From: a bacterium 210820-DFI.6.37
GTDB lineage: Bacteria; Bacillota; Clostridia; Peptostreptococcales; Anaerovoracaceae
NCBI GenBank assembly: GCA_020558355.1
Contig: JAJCKG010000001.1
Location: 1-64,000, forward strand
Length of the DNA stretch: 64,000 nucleotides
Reading direction: 5' to 3'
This document shows positions 42,087 through 50,757 of the stretch, one piece after another. The position numbers were made by a program, and so were the translations under genes. Each line of letters opens with the position of its first letter. Position 1 is the first letter of the stretch. The notes below the pieces were generated by a model. That model searched no databases. It was given only the letters and a program-made list of their open reading frames with translations, and was not told where the DNA came from.

Positions 42087-43446
42087 TTCCATACATAAAA
42101 TAGATACACAGCCCCAGGGCTGTCCAGCTGGCAAACACCTTCCAGGTCACGGTATCCAGCTGCAGAGCCAAGGCCGCGCACATAAAAATCGCGGCAAGAG
42201 GCACAAATGGTACCGCGGGAACCATAAATCCCCGCTTCATACTCGGATACTGTTTTCGAAGAGCTATAACCGTTACCGCTACCAGAGAAAAGGCCCACAG
42301 CGTTCCCATATTACACAGCTCCGCAATGGTATCGATGGGAAGCAGCCCCGCCAGAACGCTTCCAGTCAGCGCAACGCAGACAACCGCTCTGGCAGGAACT
42401 CCGGATCGGCTCACCTTTGCGAAAGCGCCAGGCAGCAGCCCATCCCTTGCCATAGAATAAATCAGCCGGGACTCGCTGCCGGTAAACACAAGTACCCCTG
42501 TAGTAAGACCAGCGATGGCCCCCGCGGAAACCAAAGCGGACCCCCATTTGATTCCGGCCTCATTGAGGGCAAATGCCACCGGAGCCGCAACTCCGGTATA
42601 GGAATAATATTTTGTCACTCCAGTCAGCATCAGAGTTACAACAATATAAAGAACCGTAACAATCAAAAGAGAAGCCAGTATTCCTCTCGGCATGTTTTTC
42701 TGCGGATCGATAACTTCTTCAGCAGAATTGGCAATAGCGTCAAAGCCCAGGTAAGCGAAAAATACAACTGCCGCGCCGGAAAACACACCGGACCATCCAA
42801 AAGGCAGAAAAGGATCGTAATTAGCCGGATCGACGCTGCCCGCCACAAGGACAATAAAAAGAAGGATGACTGCCAGTTTGACGGTCACCAGAATATTATT
42901 AAGGCGGGCGCTTTCCCTTGTCCCTTTCAGCTGGATCAGCGCCATGATGATAATAACCGCTGACGCGGGAAGATTAAGCAGCCCTCCCCCGGAAGGATCC
43001 GTCAGCAGCGCTTCCGGAAGACGCAGTCCTAAGAGCGGAAGCACCCCGGAGGCGTATGCTGACCATCCTACAGCAATAGCGGACATGCCTACTATGTATT
43101 CCAGCGTCAGGCACCATCCGATAAACCAGGCAAAAATTTCTCCCAGACCTACATAGACAAAGGTATAGGAGCCTCCTGACGCTGGGACGCATGACGCCAG
43201 CTCCGCGTAACAGAGCGCCGCGCAGCCGCAGGCGATCCCCGCGAGAATAAAGGAAAGCACCAGCCCCGGCCCTGCATGCTCCGCCGCCGCGACTCCGGTA
43301 ATAACAAAAAGGCCGGATCCAATGGTCACTCCCACTCCCATCAAAGTAAGCTCCAGCGCTCCCAGTGTACGCTGCAGACGCCCGCTCCTTCCACCTGCTC
43401 CTGCCGCGCGGCCAGCAGGAAGCTTCCTGAAAATATGATTTTTCAT
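42064..43446 (-). CDS. APC-family amino acid permease
   Basis: 460 residues with twelve helices. Helix 1 GVGVTIGSGLFVITGVAAAE carries the unwound substrate-binding stretch GSG; YAELASCVPASGGSYTFVY is the helix 3 signature of CAT/YfnA-type permeases. The substrate is probably a neutral or basic amino acid; it cannot be fixed here. AGAGGAATT precedes the ATG. Confidence 0.9.
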   Translation of the reverse strand: MKNHIFRKLPAGRAAGAGGRSGRLQRTLGALELTLMGVGVTIGSGLFVITGVAAAEHAGPGLVLSFILAGIACGCAALCYAELASCVPASGGSYTFVYVGLGEIFAWFIGWCLTLEYIVGMSAIAVGWSAYASGVLPLLGLRLPEALLTDPSGGGLLNLPASAVIIIMALIQLKGTRESARLNNILVTVKLAVILLFIVLVAGSVDPANYDPFLPFGWSGVFSGAAVVFFAYLGFDAIANSAEEVIDPQKNMPRGILASLLIVTVLYIVVTLMLTGVTKYYSYTGVAAPVAFALNEAGIKWGSALVSAGAIAGLTTGVLVFTGSESRLIYSMARDGLLPGAFAKVSRSGVPARAVVCVALTGSVLAGLLPIDTIAELCNMGTLWAFSLVAVTVIALRKQYPSMKRGFMVPAVPFVPLAAIFMCAALALQLDTVTWKVFASWTALGLCIYFMYGKKKSRLR

Positions 43447-43532
43447 GCTTATACCAATTCCTCTTTTACCAGTCTTCTTTTAAGTATATTACCGGGCAAA
43501 GGAATTATTAATATAAGCCGCGTTTTGGGCAT

Positions 43533-43563
43533 AAAAAATACGGATGATCTTTCCATCCGTACT
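43533..43563 (-). terminator. Terminator of the CDF transporter gene
   Basis: On the minus strand GTACGGAT and ATCCGTAT arms followed by TTTTTATG. Confidence 0.8.
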
Positions 43564-43599
43564 TTCCTGTTTTATAATCCAGCGCCAAAAGCCAGCAGC

Positions 43600-44511
43600 C
43601 TAAGACGCGTTTTCAATCGCTTCAATATCCGGAATCAATTCAATAAATACATTGTCGTATTCATCCTTCATTTCTTCCATAATTTCATCGTGGGCCTGCT
43701 TCAGCTCCCGAATACTGACCAGATCTCCATCCTGCAAAATATATACCTCGATCCATATTTTCCTTCCGGTTTTGATTACATCCAGAAAATTGATACCGAA
43801 TTCATGCTTTTTCAAAGATTTTTCTACGATTTCCCGTACATGATCCACCACTTCCTTTTTCGGGGCGAAGAGGATCAGATTCTTGATGCTTCCCCAGAAC
43901 ATGGAGATCGGTTCCTTTAATAAAATCAGAGCCATAATAATAGCAATTCCCGGGTCCACATAAGGGGCAATCCAGTCCAGAGGGGTTCTCTGCAGAACCA
44001 GCTGAATCACAAAGGCAAGGCCAACTCCCAGTGTGCTGAGCGCGTCCAGCTTCCAGATATAGATCTCCGCCTTTACTGTAGGAGAAGAATATTTTTTATT
44101 GAGATGGTTCAGTACCAGATACATGGTAACACAGGTCGCTGACACAATCAGCTCAAAAGCCGCGATAACGCCCGCGTTTACAATATGCCCTCCACCAAGG
44201 ATCATCTGTACACTTTCAATAACCAGCTGCACTGTTATAAAAATCAGCAGTCCCGTTTTAATCATAATGAACAGAGATTCTACCTGAGAAAAACCGTATG
44301 GCCGCTTTTCTGTAACCGGCTTATATAAGAGAGGGACTAAAATCATAAAAGGTCCCAGCATAATAATGTCCGCGATATCGTAGACGCAATCCATCAATAC
44401 CGCGTGGGAACCTGTTACAAATGCCATAATACACTCTGCCAGTAAAAAAGCCGCGCTTCCCGCAAAAGATGTTTTCAAAATCCGCTTTTCCAAGCGTAAA
44501 CTGTCGTTCAC
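43600..44511 (-). CDS. Cation diffusion facilitator (CDF) transporter
   Basis: 303 residues from the GTG at 44511, eight bases after AAAGGAG; an ATG at 44544 has no site. Six helices with the metal residues in DCVYDIADI (helix 2) and KLDALSTLGVG (helix 5), then a cytoplasmic ferredoxin-like domain (about 210-300). CDF proteins export divalent metals with proton exchange. The metal (Zn, Fe, Mn) cannot be told from the motif. Confidence 0.88.
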   Translation of the reverse strand: MNDSLRLEKRILKTSFAGSAAFLLAECIMAFVTGSHAVLMDCVYDIADIIMLGPFMILVPLLYKPVTEKRPYGFSQVESLFIMIKTGLLIFITVQLVIESVQMILGGGHIVNAGVIAAFELIVSATCVTMYLVLNHLNKKYSSPTVKAEIYIWKLDALSTLGVGLAFVIQLVLQRTPLDWIAPYVDPGIAIIMALILLKEPISMFWGSIKNLILFAPKKEVVDHVREIVEKSLKKHEFGINFLDVIKTGRKIWIEVYILQDGDLVSIRELKQAHDEIMEEMKDEYDNVFIELIPDIEAIENAS

Positions 44512-44647
44512 AATTTCACTCCTTTCGACCTTACCATTATACACTCCCTATACAGCTCAGTTCATGCATTTATTTGCGGTATTTGTTGTGATATTTTGCG
44601 GTTTTTTATAATCATTTTGCAGTTGACTCTGACATATCTGCGGTTTT

Positions 44648-45037
44648 TTATTTTTCTTTTTTACAATCCGCCTTTGCCTGGAACTTTTCATTCTGGACAA
44701 TAAAGCGCTGGTGCGTTCCCTGGCCGATTACACCTGCCTCATCTTTTGCGGTAAGGCGAAACGTCAGCTTTCTTCCATCCACTTCCGTCAGTTCGCTTTC
44801 ACAGGTAACCGTCATGCCAATGGGAGTTGCCGCTGTATGCTGAATATCAAGCCCGGTTCCTACGGTTCCGCAGCCTTCTTCCAAATGCTCCGCAACGCTT
44901 TTCCACGCAGTTTCTTCCATGAGCGCGATCATGGCCGGTGTAGCGAATACTTTTAATGTTCCGCTTCCCATGGCCAGCGCGCTTTTTTCTTCCGTAACTT
45001 CTGTTTTTTGAATTCCTTTAATTCCCGCTTCTAACAT
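44648..45037 (-). CDS. FlK-like hot-dog thioesterase
   Basis: 129 residues: GSGTLKVFATPAMIALMEET, AATPIGMTVTCESELTEVDG, and GVIGQGTHQRFIV. This is the fluoroacetyl-CoA thioesterase-like group, with Thr/Glu/His at the expected places (ATPAM, LMEETA, GTHQR). Natural substrate in such hosts is unknown. A GGAG-type site lies before the ATG. Downstream to 44512 the DNA has repeated GCGGTTTTTTAT words but no gene. Confidence 0.85.
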   Translation of the reverse strand: MLEAGIKGIQKTEVTEEKSALAMGSGTLKVFATPAMIALMEETAWKSVAEHLEEGCGTVGTGLDIQHTAATPIGMTVTCESELTEVDGRKLTFRLTAKDEAGVIGQGTHQRFIVQNEKFQAKADCKKEK

Positions 45038-45195
45038 TCTCCTTCATCTCCTTTTTGTTGATGCTGTATTTTCCGCTGGCGTATTTTATCATGAAATTTT
45101 ATTGCTTGTCAATTCCTTCTCCCCTTGAAAAGACCTATAGAAAATGTATATAGCGCCATATATTTTTTATATTTCCTTCCTGCGATTTTCGATGC

Positions 45196-45347
45196 TATAG
45201 TATTGTTAAAGAAAAAACATAGTCAGTCGCGAGAATGTGGAAGGATTATTTCTTTCAGGTTCCTCATAACAAATAAAGTGATAAAATGAGTGCAAGCCAA
45301 AACGCAGACGCGAAAGCGTCTGCGTTTTGGTTTTCTCGTTTTATCAG
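45196..45347 (+). ncRNA. Candidate small RNA with strong terminator
   Basis: On the + strand CCAAAACGCAGACGC, loop GAAA, GCGTCTGCGTTTTGG then TTTTCTCGTTTT is a perfect intrinsic terminator (45297-45346), but no + strand gene precedes it. A TATAGT box at 45196-45201 could start a 138-nt RNA. ATGTGGAA and TTCCTCAT can pair in the middle. On the minus strand the hairpin lacks a U-run, so it does not serve the gene upstream there. No known family recognised. From 45038 to 45195 I see nothing else. Confidence 0.45.
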
Positions 45348-46291
45348 GTAAATGTCACCAGCTCCTGCTCCGGCTTTTTCCCCGCTTCTATATGAATCAG
45401 ACGCAGGATAGGGCCCTCTCCCTCCGGCCCGTAAACACTGCAGGCGCCGTAGTCAAAGGATACCGCCACCTTCACCCAGTCTCCGTGTTCAAAGGGCAGC
45501 TCTTCTTCAAAATAGCAGATAAAGCCCAGAAACTGAATATCGTCTTCGCAGCAGGTCATAATGTGCCTTCCCGGGACAAAATACATTTGCCCTTTTTTCG
45601 CGCTGGCGCAGTATCTGGCGGAAAAACGGATCTCCTTTCCCATATATCGGTCCGGATGATCCATGGCGTCCAGATACCACAGACCATAATCCATATCTTC
45701 GATTTCTACGGCGCTTCCGCTGTAATCGAAAGGCATAACTTCCGCCTCATTTTCAAACATAGTCCCATCTTCCCGCTCAAAGGCCACCTGGACCTGCGGA
45801 TTGAGGGCTTTCAGACTTCTCCGGTACTTCATCCGGTCCGTCTCATCGCTGCATCGGTTGAAAATAATCAGATTGGATTCCTTCAGCGGTTCCATAAAGG
45901 TCTTTCGCATATTGCTGATATACAACTCGGCAGTGGACGCGTCTACCGTCGAATAGATTCCTCCGATGAACCAGTCCTCCGGAATACCGCTCTCGAAAAA
46001 CAGGTCCATCTCCCACATTCCATTGTACTCCACCAGGATCTGAGCCGGATGCCAGTCCCGTTCACAGCGCTTCCAAAACAGCTCGTTCAGTTCTTCCTGT
46101 TCCTGAATCTCTATCAGCGTGATATCATATTCCTTCAGGAATTCTTCACTGAAGGGAGTTTCTCCTTCTTCACACTGGACCAGCACCGTAGGTCCTGGTT
46201 CCAGAAAGCCTTCTTCACCGCAGACCTCCTGGACCAATGTGGTTTTTCCGCTGTCCAGCAGTCCGGTAAAAAGATATACCGGCATTTCCAT
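45344..46291 (-). CDS. CobW-type GTPase with DUF1980-like C-terminal domain
   Basis: 315 residues. G1 motif GLLDSGKTTL, then a short GTPase domain without the CxCC metal motif; NRCSDET stands where NKxD is expected. The C-terminal part (about 215-305: EIRFSARYCASAKKGQMYFV, HIMTCCEDDIQFLGFICYFE) resembles the DUF1980/TIGR03943 domain of YcgQ-type proteins. YcgR-YcgQ and CobW proteins are often Zur-controlled. It follows a His-rich CobW GTPase by 12 bp, so both probably serve metal allocation. Confidence 0.8.
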   Translation of the reverse strand: MEMPVYLFTGLLDSGKTTLVQEVCGEEGFLEPGPTVLVQCEEGETPFSEEFLKEYDITLIEIQEQEELNELFWKRCERDWHPAQILVEYNGMWEMDLFFESGIPEDWFIGGIYSTVDASTAELYISNMRKTFMEPLKESNLIIFNRCSDETDRMKYRRSLKALNPQVQVAFEREDGTMFENEAEVMPFDYSGSAVEIEDMDYGLWYLDAMDHPDRYMGKEIRFSARYCASAKKGQMYFVPGRHIMTCCEDDIQFLGFICYFEEELPFEHGDWVKVAVSFDYGACSVYGPEGEGPILRLIHIEAGKKPEQELVTFT

Positions 46292-46303
46292 CCAAATCCC
46301 TCC

Positions 46304-47371
46304 TTATTTTCCAAAGACCTGATCCAGGTCCTCTGTCTTCAGCCCGGTTCCGATAACACAGATCCTTCCGGTATAATCTGGCTGGCAGTTTCGGATTTCT
46401 GTTTCTTCCGGAACCATGTCGAATTCCATCCACTGGCCGTCTTCCCCTTCCACAATGCCTTTGGCTCGAAGAACGGTTCCGAAGTCCCGCGTCATACTGA
46501 GAATCTTTAAAGTGTCCTCCAGCTCCGCTCTGTTGAATTTGTGGATTGTCTCAATGCCCCAGCTGTCAAACACTTCATCAGCATGGTGATGACCTTCATG
46601 GCCGTGGTCATGGTGATCATGGTCATGGTCGTGGTCATGATGATGATGGTGGTGGTCGTGGTCATGGTCGTGGTCATGTTCATGATGATGGTGGTCGTGG
46701 TCATGTTCATGATCATGGTCGTGGTGGTGTTCTTCTTCATGACAGTGCTCCGCAATCAGCTCTTTTTCAAGATCATGCCCATGCTCCACCGCGTCCAAAA
46801 TCATTTTTCCTGACAGCTGATCCCATGGAGTCGTAATAATAGTCGCGTCCTGATTGTGCTCCCGAAGCAGGTCCACACATTCCTTCAGCTTGTCCTCTTT
46901 CATCATCTGGGTCCGGCTGATTACAATTGTCGTAGCGTTTTCAATCTGATTGTTAAAAAATTCTCCAAAATTTTTGATATGCAGTCTGGCCTTTTTTCCG
47001 TCTACTACAGTGATACGGCTGTTGATCTCCACTTCCGCTGTATCCTTCATCTCCTGTACCGCATTGGCCACATCAGAAAGCTTTCCTACTCCGGAAGGCT
47101 CTATGATAACCCGGTCAGGATGGAATTCATCCACCACCTGCTTCAGGGATCTGGCAAAATCCCCCACCAGTGTGCAGCAGATGCATCCGGAATTCATTTC
47201 TGTTACTTCCACGCCGGAATTCTGCATAAAACGGCTGTCAATACCGATCTCTCCGAATTCATTTTCGATAAGGACAACTTTCTCTCCGTCAAAGACTTTC
47301 TCAATCAGTTCTTTAATAAATGTTGTTTTTCCGGCTCCTAAAAACCCGGAAATAATATCTACTTTTGTCAT
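46304..47371 (-). CDS. CobW/ZNG1-type GTPase metallochaperone with His/Asp-rich insert
   Basis: 355 residues. G1 GFLGAGKTT, metal motif GCICCTL, GVGKLSDV switch, ISRTQ in place of NKxD, and a C-terminal CobW domain. Between about 210 and 270 a stretch of alternating His and Asp (dozens of His) can bind many metal ions. COG0523 proteins of this build deliver Zn or Co/Ni to target enzymes. The insert is encoded by CATGGTCATGGTCGTGG-like near-repeats, prone to length change. GGGGGAGATCCAAT precedes the ATG. Confidence 0.9.
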   Translation of the reverse strand: MTKVDIISGFLGAGKTTFIKELIEKVFDGEKVVLIENEFGEIGIDSRFMQNSGVEVTEMNSGCICCTLVGDFARSLKQVVDEFHPDRVIIEPSGVGKLSDVANAVQEMKDTAEVEINSRITVVDGKKARLHIKNFGEFFNNQIENATTIVISRTQMMKEDKLKECVDLLREHNQDATIITTPWDQLSGKMILDAVEHGHDLEKELIAEHCHEEEHHHDHDHEHDHDHHHHEHDHDHDHDHHHHHHDHDHDHDHHDHGHEGHHHADEVFDSWGIETIHKFNRAELEDTLKILSMTRDFGTVLRAKGIVEGEDGQWMEFDMVPEETEIRNCQPDYTGRICVIGTGLKTEDLDQVFGK

Positions 47372-47386
47372 ATTGGATCTCCCCCT

Positions 47387-48235
47387 TTATAAATTGACTG
47401 TTCCTGTCCGGAACGCTTCGATCATAGCCGCGGTAATACTGATACCCGTCTTCTGCGGCGGTATCTCATCTCTGGAAAGCCAGACGGCCTCTGACAGCTC
47501 ATTCCGGTCCAGACGGATCTGACCGCTTCCGTCAAGCCGGGCGAAAAAACCGGAAATAATAGAGTCCGAAAAGCCCCAGGGCTGGCTTCCGAAGTATTGA
47601 AGCTCTTTAACCCGCAGGCCGACTTCCTCCATAACCTCCCGCTTCAGCGCGCCTTCCAGCGATTCTCCGATTTCCACAAATCCCGCTATCAGGGCCAGCC
47701 CTTTGTAGGGCCTTCCCGCGTATCTTGTTACCAGCAGACGTTCTCCATCTGTAACAGCCGCCATGATAACCGGCGATATTCTCGGATACTGGATGTTGCC
47801 GCATTTTGTGCAGATCATAGCCCGTTCCCGCAAAGAAGGTGTCATCTCACCGCCGCAGCATCCGCAGAAAAAATGTTCTTCATACCAGTGGTTCAGATGT
47901 CCGGCCGTCGCTCCCGCAAAAGCCGCCCAGCTTTGCCTGGCTTTGTATAATTCCCGAATATCCGTGTATTCCATGCCCTCCGGTATGCTCTCCTTCCAAT
48001 CCTTTTCCAGAATCAGAAAGACCGGGTCCTGGTCGATGGAAAAAAGATAGACCGCTTTCGTTTTCAGTTCCTCCGGATCTCCCGCAAGCTGGCCCAGAGT
48101 AGGAAGGCTTGCCGCGCCGCCTTCCCGGTTTATAAGGATCTTCCCTTTATGAAAGGTCATTACCGTATGTTCCTTTTCAGCTGCCGCCTTTCTGAAAGCG
48201 TTGTCCAGCCTGTATGGCGCAATATCCTGGATCAT
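47387..48235 (-). CDS. nudC: NAD+ diphosphatase / NADH pyrophosphatase NudC
   Basis: 282 residues. Zinc ribbon FFCGCCGGEM and MICTKCGNIQYPR (about 125-155), Nudix box GFVEIGESLEGALKREVMEE with VGL, and NudC-type SQPWGFSDS after it. It hydrolyses NADH and can remove NAD caps from RNA. The start overlaps the previous gene's stop by four bases. Confidence 0.93.
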   Translation of the reverse strand: MIQDIAPYRLDNAFRKAAAEKEHTVMTFHKGKILINREGGAASLPTLGQLAGDPEELKTKAVYLFSIDQDPVFLILEKDWKESIPEGMEYTDIRELYKARQSWAAFAGATAGHLNHWYEEHFFCGCCGGEMTPSLRERAMICTKCGNIQYPRISPVIMAAVTDGERLLVTRYAGRPYKGLALIAGFVEIGESLEGALKREVMEEVGLRVKELQYFGSQPWGFSDSIISGFFARLDGSGQIRLDRNELSEAVWLSRDEIPPQKTGISITAAMIEAFRTGTVNL

Positions 48236-48543
48236 GCTTCATCACTTCCCTGAAAATAAGGCTCTACCCGCTCTCTTATAATTTCCATGACTTCGTCCAT
48301 GCCTTCCGCACATTCCCAGTCATCGGCAATGTAATGCTTTACCACTTTATAGATCCACTCCCGGTAATATTCCATGGCCGCCTGATAATCCATATTCTGA
48401 CGTTTCAGCTGCTCCACATCCACCTTCGCGTATTCTGCCGTAATCTTACAGCGCTTTTTTTCTTTCTCACCAGTCACATCAAAGACTGTAATGTCACAGC
48501 TGTTATAGAAGGGCTTATCAGGCACCAGTTTTATCTTATGCAT
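48232..48543 (-). CDS. Conserved hypothetical protein
   Basis: 103 residues: MHKIKLVPDKPFYNSCDITV, KKRCKITAEYAKVDVEQLKR, then a helical part with YYREWIYKVVKHYIADDWEC. Soluble, acidic, no recognised domain. Translationally coupled to nudC (ATGA overlap), so a functional link is possible. GAGGTG lies upstream of the ATG. Confidence 0.7.
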   Translation of the reverse strand: MHKIKLVPDKPFYNSCDITVFDVTGEKEKKRCKITAEYAKVDVEQLKRQNMDYQAAMEYYREWIYKVVKHYIADDWECAEGMDEVMEIIRERVEPYFQGSDEA

Positions 48544-48576
48544 CCTTATTCACCTCTTTATTTTATTCGTTTTTTA

Positions 48577-49071
48577 TTATACACCTTTTTCTGCCTGGTG
48601 TTTCGCGAAAATTTCTCCGCAGGCAATTTTTGTCCCCGAAGCGCCTGACGGCTGGGTATGGAAATCATCCGGCATATCATGAATAACGACAGTTCTGCCC
48701 GCGATTTCCTCCGGCCGGAACCGGTCTGTATAGAAAATCATCATAGCGCGGCCTTCTTGATCGCCAAACAGAGGCGGCATATCTCCCGCATGCTCCGGAT
48801 GCGGACAGTTCCATGGATTGTAGTGACCGCCCGTGTCCGAAAACGGGTCCTTTTCATTTCCGCCGCATACGCCTCCCTCATGGATATGAAAGCCGAAGAT
48901 TCGCCCTCCGCAGGGTCCTTCTTTCCTGGGAAGGCCTGTTACCTGGACGGCTGTCAGTGTCCCCCTTCCGCTTTTATAAAACCGAATGGTCCCGTCAACG
49001 CTTGGGTACGCTTCGCTTCCGCGAATCCGGGCTTCCGCTGACGGCCTTACGCCTCGTAATGTTTCTTTCAT
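48577..49071 (-). CDS. Cu/Zn superoxide dismutase-like protein
   Basis: 164 residues. Copper and zinc ligands are visible: FGFHIHEGGVC, GGHYNPWNCPHPEHAGDMPP and VVIHDMPDDFHTQPSGASG, then KIACGEI. Lys stands where Arg guides superoxide in classical enzymes. No signal peptide, so it is cytoplasmic. Such short forms are frequent in gut clostridia; activity needs testing since Cu/Zn SOD is unusual in anaerobes. Confidence 0.85.
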   Translation of the reverse strand: MKETLRGVRPSAEARIRGSEAYPSVDGTIRFYKSGRGTLTAVQVTGLPRKEGPCGGRIFGFHIHEGGVCGGNEKDPFSDTGGHYNPWNCPHPEHAGDMPPLFGDQEGRAMMIFYTDRFRPEEIAGRTVVIHDMPDDFHTQPSGASGTKIACGEIFAKHQAEKGV

Positions 49072-49122
49072 AAGCTGACTCCTTTCCTTTCTACAGGTTA
49101 TGAAGGAAACACCGCGGATGAG

Positions 49123-49935
49123 TTAGTCCAGGGCCTCCAAAAGCTCTGCCACCGTCCGATTCAGCACCGGATGGCGCAGCCAGGGTGCGATCTGCGCCAT
49201 AGGCTTCAGAACGAAGTCCCTCTTGTGCAGTTCAATGTGCGGGATATGCAGATCCTTTGTGTCCAGCGCCAGGTCATCGTAGAAAAGAATATCCAGGTCC
49301 AGTGTCCGGGGGCCCCAGTGGATCTCTCGCTTTCTGTCCGCCTCATTTTCGATCCGGTGAAGCAGCTCAAGAAGCTCCTCCGGCGGCAGCAGAGTCGACA
49401 GCCGCAGACAGCCGTTTAGAAAGTCATCCTGCTGTGTGTAGCCGTAGGGCGCTGTCACAATGAAGTCCGATACCGCCTCCACCCGGCAGCTTTCCTCTTC
49501 ATCCAGAGTTTTCACCGCCTTCTTTAAGTATGCCTCTTTATCTCCCATGTTAGACCCCAGCGCGATATAAGCTGTATGCCAGCCCCTGGTGATCTCCACC
49601 GCGGCGGTCTCCAAAGGAAGGCCGATAGGCGCCCAGGGCTTTTTGATTTCCAGCTGAACCTGCCTCAGATTAGGGATTTCCGTCAGCAGTTTAAAGGCCA
49701 GCCTTTCCACTACTGTTTCCAGCAGCTTGAAGGTATGCTTCTCCACGAACTCCTTCATCATCAGACTCACCTCTCCATAGTGGATGGAAGCAGTCAGCTC
49801 ATCTGTCAATCCGGCCCTTCTTGTGTCCGTATATAAAACAGCCGACAGAACAAATTTCTGTCCCAGACTGTTTTCCTCAGGAAAAACGCCGTGATTGGCA
49901 AAGACCTCCAGATTTTTAATTGAAATTTTATCCAT
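49123..49935 (-). CDS. folBK: FolB-FolK fusion: dihydroneopterin aldolase and HPPK
   Basis: 270 residues. FolB part 1-118: ISIKNLEVFANHGVFPEENS, HYGEVSLMMKEFVEKHTFKL, LEIKKPWAPIGLPLETAAVE. FolK part from about 120: AYIALGSNMGDKEAYLKKAV, APYGYTQQDDFLNGC, WGPRTLDLDILFYDD, HIPHIELHKRDFVLKPMAQI. It makes and pyrophosphorylates hydroxymethyl-dihydropterin. Three bases after folP; both domains look complete. Confidence 0.95.
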   Translation of the reverse strand: MDKISIKNLEVFANHGVFPEENSLGQKFVLSAVLYTDTRRAGLTDELTASIHYGEVSLMMKEFVEKHTFKLLETVVERLAFKLLTEIPNLRQVQLEIKKPWAPIGLPLETAAVEITRGWHTAYIALGSNMGDKEAYLKKAVKTLDEEESCRVEAVSDFIVTAPYGYTQQDDFLNGCLRLSTLLPPEELLELLHRIENEADRKREIHWGPRTLDLDILFYDDLALDTKDLHIPHIELHKRDFVLKPMAQIAPWLRHPVLNRTVAELLEALD

Positions 49936-49938
49936 CCC

Positions 49939-50745
49939 TTATCTCCCTAAAACAGCCTCTGTCATAGCGATGGCCCGACGGTTTTCCTTTACATCATGAA
50001 CCCGTACAAAAGCGCAGCCCTTCATTACTCCCATAACGGTTGTGACCAGCGTTCCTTCTACCCGTTCATCTGACGGCAAATCCAGCGTCAGGCCGATGAC
50101 TGATTTGCGTGAAGTCGCCAGCAGCACCGGGTATCCCAGCTGGTGTAGCTTTTCCACCTGATTGATGGCCTGCAGGTTCATTTCATAGGTTTTTCCAAAT
50201 CCGATTCCCGGATCCAAAAGGATCTTATCATCGGCAATCCCTGCCGCCTTTGCCAGTCTCAGAGTTTCACGAAGATCCTCCAGCATATCCGGCATAAACG
50301 CTTTGTAATCCGGTTCGCGCCGGTTGTGCATGAGACAGCAGGAGGCGCCGGACTTCGCAATGAGTCCCGCCATAGCCGGGTCCGCTTTCAGCCCCCAGAT
50401 GTCATTGACCATATGGGCGCCTGCCGAAAGAGCCGCTCTGGCGACCTTGCTTTTATAAGTGTCGATGGATACCGGCACATCAAAGCTGGCGGTGATTCTT
50501 TCGATCACCGGAACGACCCGGCTGATTTCTTCTTCTTCTGTAATGACCGTGTGGCCCGGACGGGTGGATTCACCGCCCACATCGATTATATCCGCGCCTT
50601 CTTTTATCATTTCCTCTGTATGAAAAAGCGCTGCGTCCAGATCGTTGAATCTGCCCCCATCTGAGAATGAGTCCGGGGTTACATTAAGTATCCCCATAAT
50701 ATATGTCCTGTTTTTTGTATCAAAATTCCGATTTCCGATTTTCAT
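49939..50745 (-). CDS. folP: Dihydropteroate synthase
   Basis: 268 residues. IMGILNVTPDSFSDGGRFND, DIIDVGGESTRPGHTVITEE, SIDTYKSKVARAALSAGAHM, VNDIWGLK, DPGIGFGKTYEMN and RVHDVKENRRAIAM are all present. It joins hydroxymethyl-dihydropterin pyrophosphate and p-aminobenzoate, and is the sulfonamide target. Lies between the HD gene (12 bp) and folBK. Confidence 0.96.
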   Translation of the reverse strand: MKIGNRNFDTKNRTYIMGILNVTPDSFSDGGRFNDLDAALFHTEEMIKEGADIIDVGGESTRPGHTVITEEEEISRVVPVIERITASFDVPVSIDTYKSKVARAALSAGAHMVNDIWGLKADPAMAGLIAKSGASCCLMHNRREPDYKAFMPDMLEDLRETLRLAKAAGIADDKILLDPGIGFGKTYEMNLQAINQVEKLHQLGYPVLLATSRKSVIGLTLDLPSDERVEGTLVTTVMGVMKGCAFVRVHDVKENRRAIAMTEAVLGR

Positions 50746-50757
50746 TTATATGCTCCT

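Noticed and set aside
45290..46510. Plus-strand frame opposite the CobW-type GTPase
   Set aside because: Antisense shadow without a ribosome site.
46590..46745. Stand-alone DNA tandem repeat
   Set aside because: Explained by coding for alternating His and Asp; listed under the GTPase.
46541..46836. Plus-strand Met/Val and Gly/Arg-rich frames opposite the His-rich tract
   Set aside because: Artefact of the CATGGTCATGG near-repeats that encode the His/Asp insert of the GTPase on the minus strand.
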